From the NCBI GenBank assembly GCA_031270825.1, contig JAISXH010000047.1:16364-80363 (forward strand): a stretch of 64,000 nucleotides of DNA, in the 5' to 3' direction. Below, one piece after another: positions 30,001 through 38,373 of the stretch. A program made the translations under genes and the position numbers. Numbering within the stretch: position 1 is the first letter of the stretch; each line of letters begins with the position of its first letter. The notes beneath the pieces are model-generated. The model saw only the letters and a program-made list of their open reading frames with translations, did not search any database and had not been told where the DNA came from. This DNA comes from Bifidobacteriaceae bacterium. Lineage in GTDB: Bacteria > Actinomycetota > Actinomycetes > Actinomycetales > WQXJ01.

Positions 30001-30570
30001 GCCGGTTTCGCCGCCGAGCCCGCCCGTCGCCCCGGAAAAATCCAGGTCCGGCGGGTCGGCGGCGAGGTCGAGGTGGCTGACCGGTGTGATCGGCCTCAGC
30101 CAGGCCCGGGCCCCGTCGGCGCCGACCACCACCGCGGCGGCGCCGCCGACGGCCATTCGAGCCAGACCCGGCACCGATTCAGACGGCGGATAGGTGACCG
30201 GCTCGCCCAACTTCATGGCGGCCGGATCAACCAGCCGGAAGGCCGTCGTCCCGGTCACCGCCACATCCTGCCCGGACTGCGCCACATCGAAGTCGCCCTG
30301 ACCGGCCGTCAAGGTGAATCCGCCGGTCAACTCCTCAATCGGGGCGTTGTAGCGGGCCACTTTCGGCTGGCCGCCGGCCAGATTGGTGACCCAAACCGAG
30401 GAGTCGCCCAACTCGACCGCCTGAGTCGGGAAGCCCGGCCGCGTCAAGGCCAAGCTCGCCACCAGCGCAGGGAGCGCCGCCCAAACCATGCGCCTGATCC
30501 ATCTGCGCAGTCCAGGGGCGCCGATCTGGCCGCCTTTCGCCCTCCCATTCTTCACCGGCGCGACCGTCAT
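24043..30570 (-). CDS. Giant Ig-like/fibronectin type III surface protein
   Basis: 2175 residues from the ATG at 30570, which overlaps the pseudokinase stop as ATGA. A signal-anchor lies near 29-45 (MVWAALPALVASLALT). Residues of about 50-480 look like a beta-propeller (repeated WxxG/VxxxDGR segments such as APDGKVFAVAPDGRIIQLW). About 500-1500 are tandem Ig-like/cadherin-like domains of the VxxNDxD and DPDGDPL type. About 1680-1980 contain three FnIII-like modules (PGAVTAVPGNRGEALVSWAP; PPLAGQAVAGKNRIDLNWSP; PPTVSWADEESVNVAWEE). The last 90 residues are Ala/Thr/Arg-rich. Relatives sit beside MoxR/DUF58/transglutaminase genes in many actinobacteria. It probably spans the cell wall; its ligand is unknown. 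Confidence 0.85.
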   Translation of the reverse strand: MTVAPVKNGRAKGGQIGAPGLRRWIRRMVWAALPALVASLALTRPGFPTQAVELGDSSVWVTNLAGGQPKVARYNAPIEELTGGFTLTAGQGDFDVAQSGQDVAVTGTTAFRLVDPAAMKLGEPVTYPPSESVPGLARMAVGGAAAVVVGADGARAWLRPITPVSHLDLAADPPDLDFSGATGGLGGETGPAVDAESKTDFSADRAACADSCGSRIVMAPDGKVFAVAPDGRIIQLWLEGRDPGGQSPSERVRTRDLGRVDWPAVAGSASVEPSDGISAVTALGDHVYALSGTILAWDGGAVDLGAYGPADSLKLQTPAANAAGQPPAGVVVATAEALLLIGPRGQVTEWKTGNRGQPATPTAAGDCVHAAWAAGPERGDNYIASCGGAKTASRALEGLGEGARVVFRVNRLTVVLNDVQDGRLWMPLQDDQVRAVLNWDQIDPKPLQAEEPAAAAVRDRESDCGDQAGELAAREDEFGVRPGTSAVLTVLGNDSASGCEALGIERIDGLDPASGRAEPVLAGRAIQFTPAPGLTSARFTYTVSDLGGQTDTAAVVVTVSDTANRPPAVPAQPLRLAMELGAQATYRALEDFIDPDGDPLVLAGAATDDPDLRVSWHPDGAVTVMSANGSPRTAAVRLAVTDGLGAAASPATLNVELVEPGTLVPAADAVKADTAVGQTVTLDLRQALRTGHLAAPVFALDGQGDPLTEAKLDPSTGQLSFTASVANTYSLAVTISTGVHAGAEVGADTGADAGVGAQANAAAGVEAGGGAATSSGAGGGKDAGAGRMVARIDVAEVGEPALVAVLDTVYVRPGQPTVIDPLANDGIGAREVALLRDFRLPESPGLSAVPLGHQHLEIADNGGQGSEDIGYTVTAGGVTANGVIRVVHAAAGPGQDPVVTPQTLTVRAGGVVTIPVLEHSFDPDGDTLSIAAAMIEPSPPCGKVYASGRSVRYQAPPTPCPEPVTVAVPVVDDAGGSALGRFTVAVHRSNAAKAPPQPLDLTARVFQGQEVTIAVPLTGIDVDGDGVSLLQGLDIYPQNGTITEIGPDYIKYRAGQDQSPGSEVFVYAVEDWAANRATASVTVGVAAPGDGAFGVVARDDKATARPGKVLEVPVLANDVDLAGQTAPEFCADEPPSWSSDLLRAQTDPATGRLIVLLPPEPGQYQVVYHACGRGGDHDSASLNLTVDPAAPVVPPQAKDIVSPPQATIDKASVDIDVLRTAYNPSGLVSDLELFLPQDAGGQAVLKNASEVTVTLQDDLPTIVFYGLRNTDAEARGATAYGSITVPPISRPPYLRPDVAPIRVPAGGETVIDLDVFVAVARGRVGAFLFDPSGGADGSGGSGRPDVEDGTGGGSGPSAGDSTGGVDQKAGAAAGGSSTGGASTGGASTGGGQSLSGDAGGGLTARHGRAVAANAGRGIGYAPDRDHAGPDRIEFWVADTADSADPLLKKSKLWLDVLVTPDSDSRLSFQDPTPQVERGGSRTIDLADFVRVDGAPPGDPGLIRVGPLDTSASGLEVRRSGTAVTIEAGLEATVGDRAAIALTLAYGGGAAQTGFRLSVAVIETKLPAVKPNAPAQVKVARGQAQAVPVLAGVFDPWANQEPARLEAVVATGEVGASVSGQSITVTAPAAQGGAATGSATGGNATSGNAAAAVSFVVVDAAGRRQTGRFPVVVRDKPAAPGAVTAVPGNRGEALVSWAPVVGPAAGGEPVQSYRVTLAGADCEEAPADRLSSRCRMNSLAYGVRYRVEVRARNAIGESDRPGVGVLDYDTTPDPPLAGQAVAGKNRIDLNWSPPPVPTGAVDHYTVTCNGAVVGATVRTTRLTVTGLGAGVTQSCSVQAVGRKGASAGAAFEPCTPYGELDQPAPPTVSWADEESVNVAWEEVANAGVPVAYTLVANGSPVGGCTATPCAVALAPGEVATFAVRVASEQADIGAKTSSPAGPLRQGPAALEPLPEPVLAVEAAAGSDEPGGLVGAADQTSPPWVGVVWPEQPVRPGFDVVAEWYFDGQRLSSALTRFGGLTAGVHTAQVVYCLASHGSVPLVSGFPAGRLCAQSPQARIEVAPAAVGGAAPGLQGLTAIMAGRSDVDSSAGPGVPGMVWLGPGAAWTAVTRAGATTIRQTAARAAAWLAAVTAAAQIAARAAVTITARTSARAVAGAAAKLRFETEDEDEHGASNR

Positions 30571-32393
30571 CGGCCCTCGCAAACTCGAAGCGGTTGGCCG
30601 GAGGTTTTCTCCCCGCGGACCAGACGCACCTCGATACAGACCGGCCCCGCGCCAAAGGCGCCGCGGGGCACGGACACTTGGTCCTGGCCGGTCGTCCTGA
30701 TCTGATCCGGCGCGGCCAACAACCACCACAGGTACTGGTCGCCTTGGCGCGGCGACGGGTTGGTCCAGGCGAAATACGGATCGCCCAGCGAGTCGACCGT
30801 GACCGTGCCGCCTTCCAGCCCCGGCAGCGGCGGATCGGGTTCAACGATCTGGACTCCCGGGGTGCCCAGTGCCGCCCCGGCCGGCGGAATGTCCGAGCGT
30901 CCGAACCACCACATCGCCATCGCCACGGCCGTCACCAGGGCGGCGGCTGCCCCCAGGGCGATCGATCCGGGCGGCCGAGCACACCCGCGTTCGGCTCGGC
31001 CCGGGCCGATGCCCGCCGGCCGCGGTGTCGTTGTTCGCCTGCGCTGACCGGCGCCCCTTCGGCCGTCCCCCGCCGCTGATCGTGTCGACGATGCCGTCCG
31101 GGCCGCCCGCGGGGACCCTCCGGCGCGCGCTCGTCGCCGACGCGGCATTGGCCGAACCCGCCCCAAGGCAGACGATCCCGGTTCATTTGGCGGCGGTGCT
31201 GGCGGGGCGGGCTCCCGCAGGACGGGCAACGGCAGAGCCAGTTCGCTTGTGGTCGGCTGCACTGGTTCCCTGGCCGGCGGCGGCGCCGGGCCTGGCGCCG
31301 GTGGCGGCGGCAGCGCCAGGATGGGCAACGGTGGGACCGGTTCACCCGCAGACGGCGGCGCCGGCTCCTCGGCCGGCGGCGGCACAGCGGTGCGGCTCGG
31401 CGGGGGCACAGCGGTGCGGCTCGGCGGCGGCAAGGGCGGCGGCGGCGAAGGAGGCATAGTTTGCGGACCTGAACCCGAGGGATGCGGTTGGTTGGGCGGC
31501 GCGTCTGCGACCGGCCTGGCAGCGCCGGCCATGACTCCGCCAGACCAGGGCTCGCTCTGATGCGCCGCGACGACCGAGCCGCCAGTCATGACCACCGCCA
31601 AGGCGGCCGAGAACTCGCCCATGGTCAAGTAACGGCCCTCGGGCCGCGGCCCCAGGGCGATGGCCAGCAGCTCGGACAGCGCCTCAGGCAGGCTGTCGCT
31701 GTCGGGCCCTGCCCGCCGGCGCCCCTCTGGCGCCGAAGCCGGTGAGGCCGGGCCAGGCGGACGCCGGGCGACCAGCGCCCGCAGGACCGCCGCCAGGCCG
31801 TGGACGTCCACTGCCGGCGTGGCCGTGACTTCGGCTTCGGCGCATTCGACCGGCGCCCAACCGACTTGACGAGAAGCCGCCCGGTAGCGCGACCCGCTCG
31901 CGACCGCCGCCGCGAATCCGATCACGACCGGTCCTTGATGTCCCAGCACCAGGTTGGCCGGACGGACGCCACCATGGACAAGACCCCGGGCGTGCACCGC
32001 GCCCAGGGTCTTGGCCAAGTCCAGGGCGATGCCGCCAGCCGGTCGCCACGGCACCGGCCCCGCCGCGATGACCTGTTCAAACGTTGGGCCCTCGGGGAAC
32101 TCGGTGACTAACGCCGCCCGGCCGTCACTGGCCTGGCGGCAATCGACCAACCGCACGGTCCCACCGACTTCATCCACCGCGGCCAAAGCCCGGGCCTCCT
32201 GGTCAAAGTCCCCCGCCGAACCCAGTTTGACCAGGCGGGTGGCGCCGGTGGCAGTGTCCTCGAAGAGGAACAACTCTTGATCGGCGCAGCCGCCGAACGG
32301 CCGGCCGCGAGTCAAGCCGCTCAGGGACGGCGGGCCGGGAGAGGGACCGCGAACAGCCGGGCTGAGCACCGATGTCTTCCCCATGCTCGCCAC
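30567..32393 (-). CDS. Membrane pseudokinase (Ser/Thr kinase fold, active site lost)
   Basis: About 608 residues from GTG 32393, which has AAAGGA 6 nt upstream; TTG 32411 and ATG 32384 are alternatives. The N-terminal 260 residues follow the Hanks-kinase layout: a Gly-loop-like TRGRPFGG, the VKLG lysine, and an alpha-C glutamate in FDQEARAL. The catalytic loop reads HGGVRPANLVL instead of HRDxKPxN, and the Mg-binding DFG is replaced by IGFAAA, so catalysis is very unlikely. A Pro-rich cytoplasmic linker, a TM (SIALGAAAALVTAVAMAMWWFG) and an extracellular domain of about 110 residues with two cysteines follow. It heads the MoxR cluster, where such proteins may recruit FHA or other partners. 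Confidence 0.75.
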   Translation of the reverse strand: MASMGKTSVLSPAVRGPSPGPPSLSGLTRGRPFGGCADQELFLFEDTATGATRLVKLGSAGDFDQEARALAAVDEVGGTVRLVDCRQASDGRAALVTEFPEGPTFEQVIAAGPVPWRPAGGIALDLAKTLGAVHARGLVHGGVRPANLVLGHQGPVVIGFAAAVASGSRYRAASRQVGWAPVECAEAEVTATPAVDVHGLAAVLRALVARRPPGPASPASAPEGRRRAGPDSDSLPEALSELLAIALGPRPEGRYLTMGEFSAALAVVMTGGSVVAAHQSEPWSGGVMAGAARPVADAPPNQPHPSGSGPQTMPPSPPPPLPPPSRTAVPPPSRTAVPPPAEEPAPPSAGEPVPPLPILALPPPPAPGPAPPPAREPVQPTTSELALPLPVLREPAPPAPPPNEPGSSALGRVRPMPRRRRARAGGSPRAARTASSTRSAAGDGRRGAGQRRRTTTPRPAGIGPGRAERGCARPPGSIALGAAAALVTAVAMAMWWFGRSDIPPAGAALGTPGVQIVEPDPPLPGLEGGTVTVDSLGDPYFAWTNPSPRQGDQYLWWLLAAPDQIRTTGQDQVSVPRGAFGAGPVCIEVRLVRGEKTSGQPLRVCEGR

Positions 32394-32633
32394 AACCCGT
32401 CCTTTCGCCAATCGCCGAGTTCCGGTCCGCTTCGAAAACCGCGTTCGGTGGCTTCACGAAGGCTCTTCGACCTAGCGCCGGAGCCTTTGCCCGGGGACAC
32501 CCCCGAAGTCGAACCGAGTCCGTTCGCCGAAGCGCCGAACCCCTGTTGAGGCTAGGGGACCAAGCCAGCAGACGGCCCCAGAAACGATCAGCCCTGTGGA
32601 CAACCCTCGCCGCGAACCAACCGCCTACCAGCG
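32394..32633. other. Intergenic region upstream of the MoxR-cluster operon
   Basis: This interval should carry the promoter of the minus-strand operon starting at 32393. No promoter pair stands out. The remaining bases up to the sahH stop are tandem repeats, described separately. Confidence 0.35.
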
Positions 32634-32700
32634 GCAGCGACCAGCGGCGGCAACCAGCGTCAGCGACCAGCGGCGGCAACCAGGGTCAGCGACCAGCGTC
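32634..32700 (+). repeat. 26-bp tandem repeat, about 2.5 copies
   Basis: Units begin CAGCGACCAGCGGCGGCAAC and end in CAGCGT or CAGGGT. It is noncoding, between sahH and the pseudokinase gene. Confidence 0.75.
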
Positions 32701-32704
32701 ACCG

Positions 32705-32784
32705 GTCCAACGGCCCAACGGCCCAACGGTCCAACGGTCCAACGGCCCAACGGTCCAACGGCCCACCGGCTCAACGGCCCAGCG
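32705..32784 (+). repeat. 8-bp tandem repeat, ten copies
   Basis: GTCCAACG/GCCCAACG alternate over ten contiguous octamers, the last three degenerate. It lies 22 bp beyond the sahH stop. No arms can pair into a strong hairpin, so this is a microsatellite rather than a terminator. Confidence 0.85.
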
Positions 32785-32806
32785 GGCCGCCGTCTCGACG
32801 GCCCGC

Positions 32807-34296
<1,490 letters not shown>

Positions 34297-34300
<4 letters not shown>

Positions 34301-34464
34301 GGCAGTTCGCCTAACTCGACGGCGCGGCCCGCCAGCATCGACGGGATGCCGTCGCGGACCGGATAGGCCAGCTGACAGGCCCGGCAGACCAGATGGCCCG
34401 GCCGATCGCCCAATTCGCCCCGACAGCGGGGGCAGCGCAGAGCCGCGCGCACCCAATCCTCCAT
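34297..34464 (-). CDS. Trm112-like zinc protein (UPF0434)
   Basis: 55 residues from ATG 34464 with GAGGGAC upstream. Sequence elements are [10 protein letters not shown] and [20 protein letters not shown]; the two CxxC pairs form the zinc site, and [12 protein letters not shown] is the UPF0434/Trm112 signature. Eukaryotic and archaeal Trm112 activates methyltransferases by binding them; the bacterial homologue's partners are less clear. The stop overlaps the sahH start, so a methyltransferase activator and the enzyme that removes the methylation by-product are translationally coupled. It is the middle gene of manB-trm112-sahH. Confidence 0.88.
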
Positions 34465-34557
34465 CGTCCCTCCTCTAACAGCCTCTTATGGTTGCTACGG
34501 CGTTTGCCTTCCGCGTTTCCGCCGGTCAGCGTTCCGCTGCCCGGCGTCAACACGGTC

Positions 34558-34582
34558 GGAGCGTGGTTATTCACCACGCTCC
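34558..34582 (-). terminator. Perfect 10-bp hairpin at the phosphomannomutase stop
   Basis: GGAGCGTGGT (34558-34567) pairs exactly with ACCACGCTCC (34573-34582) around a 5-nt loop, and touches the last base of the stop codon. There is no U-run. It may attenuate read-through into trm112-sahH or protect the 3' end. Confidence 0.55.
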
Positions 34583-35991
34583 TAATGCGGTTCGGCCACC
34601 AGCCCGGCCAGACCGTCGCGCACCTTGGTCATGACATCGCGGTCTTCGGCCTCGACATTCAGGCGCAGCAACGCCTCGGTGTTCGACGGGCGCACATTGG
34701 CCCACCAACGGGGCAGACTGCCCCAATGGTTGACGGTCAGGCCGTCCAGGGAATCGAGGGTGACCGTGCCCCTGGCGGCGTCGCCGGCGTAGGCGGCCTG
34801 AACCTTTTGGATCGAATGGACCGGATCCGCCACCCGGAAATTGACCTCGCCCGAAGACGAGTAAGGGCTGTACATATCCGCCAGCCGGGAGAGCGGCAAA
34901 TCTTGCGACCCCAACGCGGCCAGCACATGCATGGCGGAAAGAATGCCCGAGTCAGCGTAGAAAAAGTCGCGAAAGTAGAAATGGCCGGAGTGCTCGGCGC
35001 CGAAAACGGCATCGCGCTTGGCCATGGCGGGCTTGATGACGCTGTGGCCCACGCGCGTGCGCACTGGTTCCGCGCCGCAGGCCCGCACCAGTTCGGGCAG
35101 CACCTGGGAAGTGATGGCGTTGTGGATGATGACCGCCGCGCGGCCCGCGGCCTGCTCCCGGCGCACCTCGCGCAAGGCGATGATCACCCCGATGACCGAG
35201 GGGGAAACGGCCTGGCCGGTTTCATCGACCACGAAACAGCGATCGGCGTCGCCGTCGAAGGCCAACCCCAAATCGGCGCCTGACTCCAGGACCGCGCGGC
35301 GCAGATCGACCAGGTTCTCAGGGTCGAGCGGGTTGGCCACATGGTTGGGGAAGGTGCCGTCCGGATCGAAGAAGAGCGGCACCAAGTTGATCGGCAGGGG
35401 CGCCAGGCCGGCCGCCGTGCCCAAGGCTGCATCGGTGACCACGCCACCCATGCCGTTGCCGGCGTCCACCGCGACCGTCAGCGGCCGAATCCCGGTCAGG
35501 TCGACCGCCCCGCGCAGAAAGCGGGCGAAGTCTGGCAGGACGTCGTCGCCGCGCACGCTTCCCGGCTGCGCCGCCGCCGGCGGGTCGGGATGGGAGTCCG
35601 CCCAGGCCACGATCTCTTTCAGGCCGGTTTCCAGCCCGATCGGTCTGGCGCCGGCGCGCATCAGTTTGAGTCCGTTGTCGCCCCCCGGATTGTGCGATGC
35701 CGTCAACATGGCGCCCGGCAGCGATTTGGCGCCGCTGGCGTAATACATGGTGTCGGTCGAGATCTGGCCCAGATTGATCACGTCCAGCCCGGCCAGGTTG
35801 GCGCCTTCGGCCAAAGCCTGGGCCAACTCGCCGCCGGAGACTCGCATGTCGTGGCCCACCAGCAGGGCGGGCGCGTCTTCAAACGCATGCGCGATGGCCG
35901 CCCCCAGCACCCGCGCCTCATCCGGTCCCCATTGCTCCGGCACCGCTCCGCGCAAGTCATTGGCTTTGAGGATGCAGGAGAGGGATCGCAT
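34582..35991 (-). CDS. manB: Phosphomannomutase/phosphoglucomutase
   Basis: 469 residues of the alpha-D-phosphohexomutase superfamily. It interconverts mannose-6-P and mannose-1-P (and often glucose phosphates), supplying GDP-mannose for glycolipid and protein mannosylation. The phosphoserine loop TASHNP carries Ser99. The metal loop reads LAFDGDADRCFVVDE. The sugar-recognition GAEHSGHFYF and the phosphate-binding RPSNTEALLRLNVEA are intact. The ATG at 35991 has no strong ribosome site. The gene is divergent from the small gene at 36175. In many actinobacteria manB and manA flank the same whiB/DUF3499 gene set, as here. Confidence 0.93.
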   Translation of the reverse strand: MRSLSCILKANDLRGAVPEQWGPDEARVLGAAIAHAFEDAPALLVGHDMRVSGGELAQALAEGANLAGLDVINLGQISTDTMYYASGAKSLPGAMLTASHNPGGDNGLKLMRAGARPIGLETGLKEIVAWADSHPDPPAAAQPGSVRGDDVLPDFARFLRGAVDLTGIRPLTVAVDAGNGMGGVVTDAALGTAAGLAPLPINLVPLFFDPDGTFPNHVANPLDPENLVDLRRAVLESGADLGLAFDGDADRCFVVDETGQAVSPSVIGVIIALREVRREQAAGRAAVIIHNAITSQVLPELVRACGAEPVRTRVGHSVIKPAMAKRDAVFGAEHSGHFYFRDFFYADSGILSAMHVLAALGSQDLPLSRLADMYSPYSSSGEVNFRVADPVHSIQKVQAAYAGDAARGTVTLDSLDGLTVNHWGSLPRWWANVRPSNTEALLRLNVEAEDRDVMTKVRDGLAGLVAEPH

Positions 35992-36174
35992 TCAATCAAG
36001 CATATGTGGTCAGCGCCTTCGCACTCGCATCCAGGCGCGCCTGGCCGACCGTCACCCACCGGCTCCCCAACTGGGCTGATCCCCGGGCCGCCAGGCACAA
36101 CAGCGGCGCTAGGCTGAGGTGTGCGCGCCGTAGCGAGGCGCACGCGACCCAGCACCTGTGAAAGGAAACCCCCC

Positions 36175-36546
36175 ATGCCGACTTCGACCTTTTTTGTCTC
36201 GGGCGATCCTGAACGCGCCCGCACCACGATCCACGATTTGCTGACTCGGATGGGTTTCACGCTCCAGTATTCCGGCCCTTTCAACGGCGTGGCCGAACGC
36301 GGGTCCAAAGGCGCCACCATCGCCGCGGGGGCCTTGGCCGGCTCCAACCAACATCTTCGCGTCAAACTGGCCCTGGCCCAGGACCCCAATGGCAACACCG
36401 CCATCACGCTGGCGTCCGACACCACCGGGATGGCGGCCGGCTTGATCGGAGTCAGGCGCGCCTCCAAGGCTTACAACGAGTTGTTCGCCTCGGTGCGAGG
36501 CACTTTCCAGCAGGCGGGCGTGCTGCTGGGCGAAAGCCAAGCCTGA
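36175..36546 (+). CDS. Conserved small protein of unknown function
   Basis: 123 residues from ATG 36175 with a strong GAAAGGAAA ribosome site; longer in-frame starts upstream lack one. It has no signal peptide or TM. It begins PTSTFFVSGDPERARTTIHDLL, then a Gly/Ala-rich segment (SKGATIAAGALAGSN), a strand-like LRVKLALAQDP, and a helical end with RRASKAYNELFASVRGTF. The pattern suggests a small alpha/beta fold of the ligand- or self-association type, but I do not recognise the family. Transcribed divergently from manB; a TAGGCT -10-like hexamer lies near 36110. Confidence 0.7.
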   Translation: MPTSTFFVSGDPERARTTIHDLLTRMGFTLQYSGPFNGVAERGSKGATIAAGALAGSNQHLRVKLALAQDPNGNTAITLASDTTGMAAGLIGVRRASKAYNELFASVRGTFQQAGVLLGESQA

Positions 36547-36549
36547 CCT

Positions 36550-36586
36550 GGCGCCGGCCGCCCGGTCCAACGCCCGGGCCGGCGCC
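36550..36586. terminator. Bidirectional hairpin between convergent genes
   Basis: GGCGCCGGCC (36550-36559) pairs with GGCCGGCGCC (36577-36586). It sits exactly between the stops at 36546 (+) and 36598 (-). No U-tract. Confidence 0.6.
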
Positions 36587-36597
36587 CGGCCCTCAAG

Positions 36598-36951
36598 TCA
36601 CGAGCCGGGGATCAGCCGCAGGTGGCCGTGCCGCGATCCGCTGACCGCGACCGAGGTGGGGTAACCGCCCTGGGCCTGGCGACCGCGTTCGCGCACCGAT
36701 TCGGCCAGGGCGGCCAATTCGTCTTGGGTCCGGCCGGCTGGTTCCATCTGCGGGGCCAGGCGGATTACCTCCCAACCGCGCGGCGGCACCACTTGCTTGG
36801 CGTGCCGGGCGCAGAGGTCGTAGCCGTGCGGGTCGGCGACCGCCGCGAGCGGCCCCAGAACGGCCGTGGCGTCGCGGTAGGCGTAAGTCATTGTCGCCAC
36901 AGGCTCGTCGGGGCAGCCGACATGCTTGCAGCGGCGGCGGATCTCAACCAC
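36598..36951 (-). CDS. DUF3499 family zinc-ribbon-like protein
   Basis: About 117 residues from GTG 36951; the frame stays open further upstream, but homology-like sequence begins at VVEIRRRCKHVGC. It shows the DUF3499 layout: a CxxxxC pair (RCKHVGC), VATMTYAYRDATAVLGPL, then YDLCARHA with the second Cys/His pair and GWEVIRL. The Cys/His pattern suggests one zinc site. The family is almost confined to actinobacteria and its function is unknown. It is divergent from the metallopeptidase-like gene at 37023, a conserved arrangement beside whiB/DUF5719/manB genes. Confidence 0.85.
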   Translation of the reverse strand: MVEIRRRCKHVGCPDEPVATMTYAYRDATAVLGPLAAVADPHGYDLCARHAKQVVPPRGWEVIRLAPQMEPAGRTQDELAALAESVRERGRQAQGGYPTSVAVSGSRHGHLRLIPGS

Positions 36952-37022
36952 CTTGGCAGGGTAACGCGGCCAGGCTCCGGCGTGGCGGCGCCACGCCGGA
37001 CCAGTGACGGTAACCTGAGAGC

Positions 37023-37508
37023 GTGTTTCGCCGTCGCGCTCAGCCCAGCCAGGAGTTGACGGCGCCGGCGAAGCTGCCTCCACGCGATTCCGGCCGGCGG
37101 CGCGACCGCCGCGGACACGGTCCCCGCGGACCGCTGTTGCCGCCGGGCCTGCCCGGCGCGCTGAGCCGATCAGACCGCTTCGACGAGTACACCCGGGCCG
37201 CGCTGCGGCGGCTGCAGCAGCGTTGGGAGCGGCGCCTGGGGCGCCTTCAGGTCGCGGTCGAGCCGGTGCCGCCTTCGGATGGGCCCTCCTGGGAGAACAG
37301 CGTCCCGTTGGCCCGCTCCTTCCCGGCCGCCGACGGCCTGCCGGACCGGATAATCCTCTACCGCCGCCCGATCGAAGCCCGCGCGATCGACTCCCGCGAC
37401 CTCGGTCTGCTGATCCTCGACGTGTTGGTGGAACAGTTGTCCCACTTGTGGCGAATGCCGCCGGAGGATGTCGACCCGGGCTTCAACCAGCCGCCGGAAT
37501 GGGAGTAG
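37023..37508 (+). CDS. Metallopeptidase-like (zincin-fold family) protein lacking HExxH
   Basis: 161 residues from GTG 37023. The first 45 residues are Arg/Pro/Gly-rich and probably disordered. The rest matches the small actinobacterial 'metallopeptidase family' proteins: RFDEYTRAALRRL, PDRIILYRRPIEARA, then LILDVLVEQLSHLWRMPPEDVDPGF. In zinc-binding members the helix reads HEIAHH; here the corresponding segment is VEQLSHLW, so the metal-binding motif is absent and proteolysis is unlikely. This substituted form is common in the family. Divergent from DUF3499, upstream of the sigma-factor gene by about 150 bp. Confidence 0.75.
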   Translation: MFRRRAQPSQELTAPAKLPPRDSGRRRDRRGHGPRGPLLPPGLPGALSRSDRFDEYTRAALRRLQQRWERRLGRLQVAVEPVPPSDGPSWENSVPLARSFPAADGLPDRIILYRRPIEARAIDSRDLGLLILDVLVEQLSHLWRMPPEDVDPGFNQPPEWE

Positions 37509-37656
37509 CGGCCAGCGGTTACCTTTGGCGGTTCTGAGCGGAGTTATCTACGTGGCAGAACGGGCGGGAACGGCGTTGGCGGTCGTGTCGGCGGGCTGGC
37601 GCGGGGGGCTTTCAACAGACAATATCGGATCGGGGGCTGTCACCAGGGAGGGCGCA

Positions 37657-38373
37657 GTGCAACCAGACGAACAGTTCGCGGCCGATCCGTCCGCCGGGCC
37701 CGGCCACCCTTCGCCTCCGCCGACGCCCTCCGGCCCAGCCCCAGGTTGGCCCGCCGCCCAGCCCGGTTACCCCCTGTCTGCGCCGATGCCGTCTGGCCCG
37801 GCTCCGCTGACGCCCCAGACGCCGCCAGACGACCAGTTCGGCGGCGATCCGGCTGGCGGGACGTTGACGGCCGAAGCGCTGGCCCGAACTGAGACCGTGA
37901 TCCAGCGCTACGCCGACATGGTCTTCGGGGTGGCCCTCACCCACACCGCTTGCCGGGGCGACGCCGAAGACGCCTTCCAAGAGGTGTTCCTGATCTACCA
38001 CCGCACGCAGCCGCGTTGCCGCAGCGAAGAGCACCGCAAGGCCTGGCTGCTGCGGACCACATTGAACGTCGCCCGGCGCGTCGCCACCTCGTCCTGGCGG
38101 ACCCGCGTGGTCCCCTTGACCGTTGACGATCCACCCGCGCCGGCGGCCGCCAGCTTCACTTTCGCCACCGAGCGCCAAGACGCCATCTTCCGGGCGCTGG
38201 CCCAGGTGCCCGAGGGCGCCCGCACGGCGCTCTACTTGTTCTATTTCGAGGACTTGCCAGTCAACGAGATCGCCAGCCTGCTCGAATTGGAGCCGGCGGC
38301 GGTCAAGATGCGCCTCAGCCGCGGGCGGGCGCAAATGCGAGACCAGCTTAGGGAGGAGCTTTTCAATGAATGA
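37657..38373 (+). CDS. ECF-type RNA polymerase sigma factor
   Basis: 238 residues from GTG 37657 with AGGGAGGG 5 nt upstream. A Pro-rich N-terminal extension of about 70 residues precedes region 2 (RYADMVFGVALTHTACRGDAEDAFQEVFLIYHR), followed by a short linker and region 4 (IFRALAQVPEGARTALYLFYFEDLPVNEIASLLELEPAAVKMRLSRGRAQMRDQL) with its helix-turn-helix. Regions 1 and 3 are absent, as in ECF sigma factors. It overlaps the next gene by 8 bp (ATGAATGA), a configuration usual for a sigma/anti-sigma pair. No target promoter can be assigned. Confidence 0.92.
   Translation: MQPDEQFAADPSAGPGHPSPPPTPSGPAPGWPAAQPGYPLSAPMPSGPAPLTPQTPPDDQFGGDPAGGTLTAEALARTETVIQRYADMVFGVALTHTACRGDAEDAFQEVFLIYHRTQPRCRSEEHRKAWLLRTTLNVARRVATSSWRTRVVPLTVDDPPAPAAASFTFATERQDAIFRALAQVPEGARTALYLFYFEDLPVNEIASLLELEPAAVKMRLSRGRAQMRDQLREELFNE

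Noticed and set aside
32705..32784. CRISPR-like array
   Set aside because: Units are 8 bp with no spacers; it is a simple tandem repeat. No CRISPR array or cas gene was seen anywhere.
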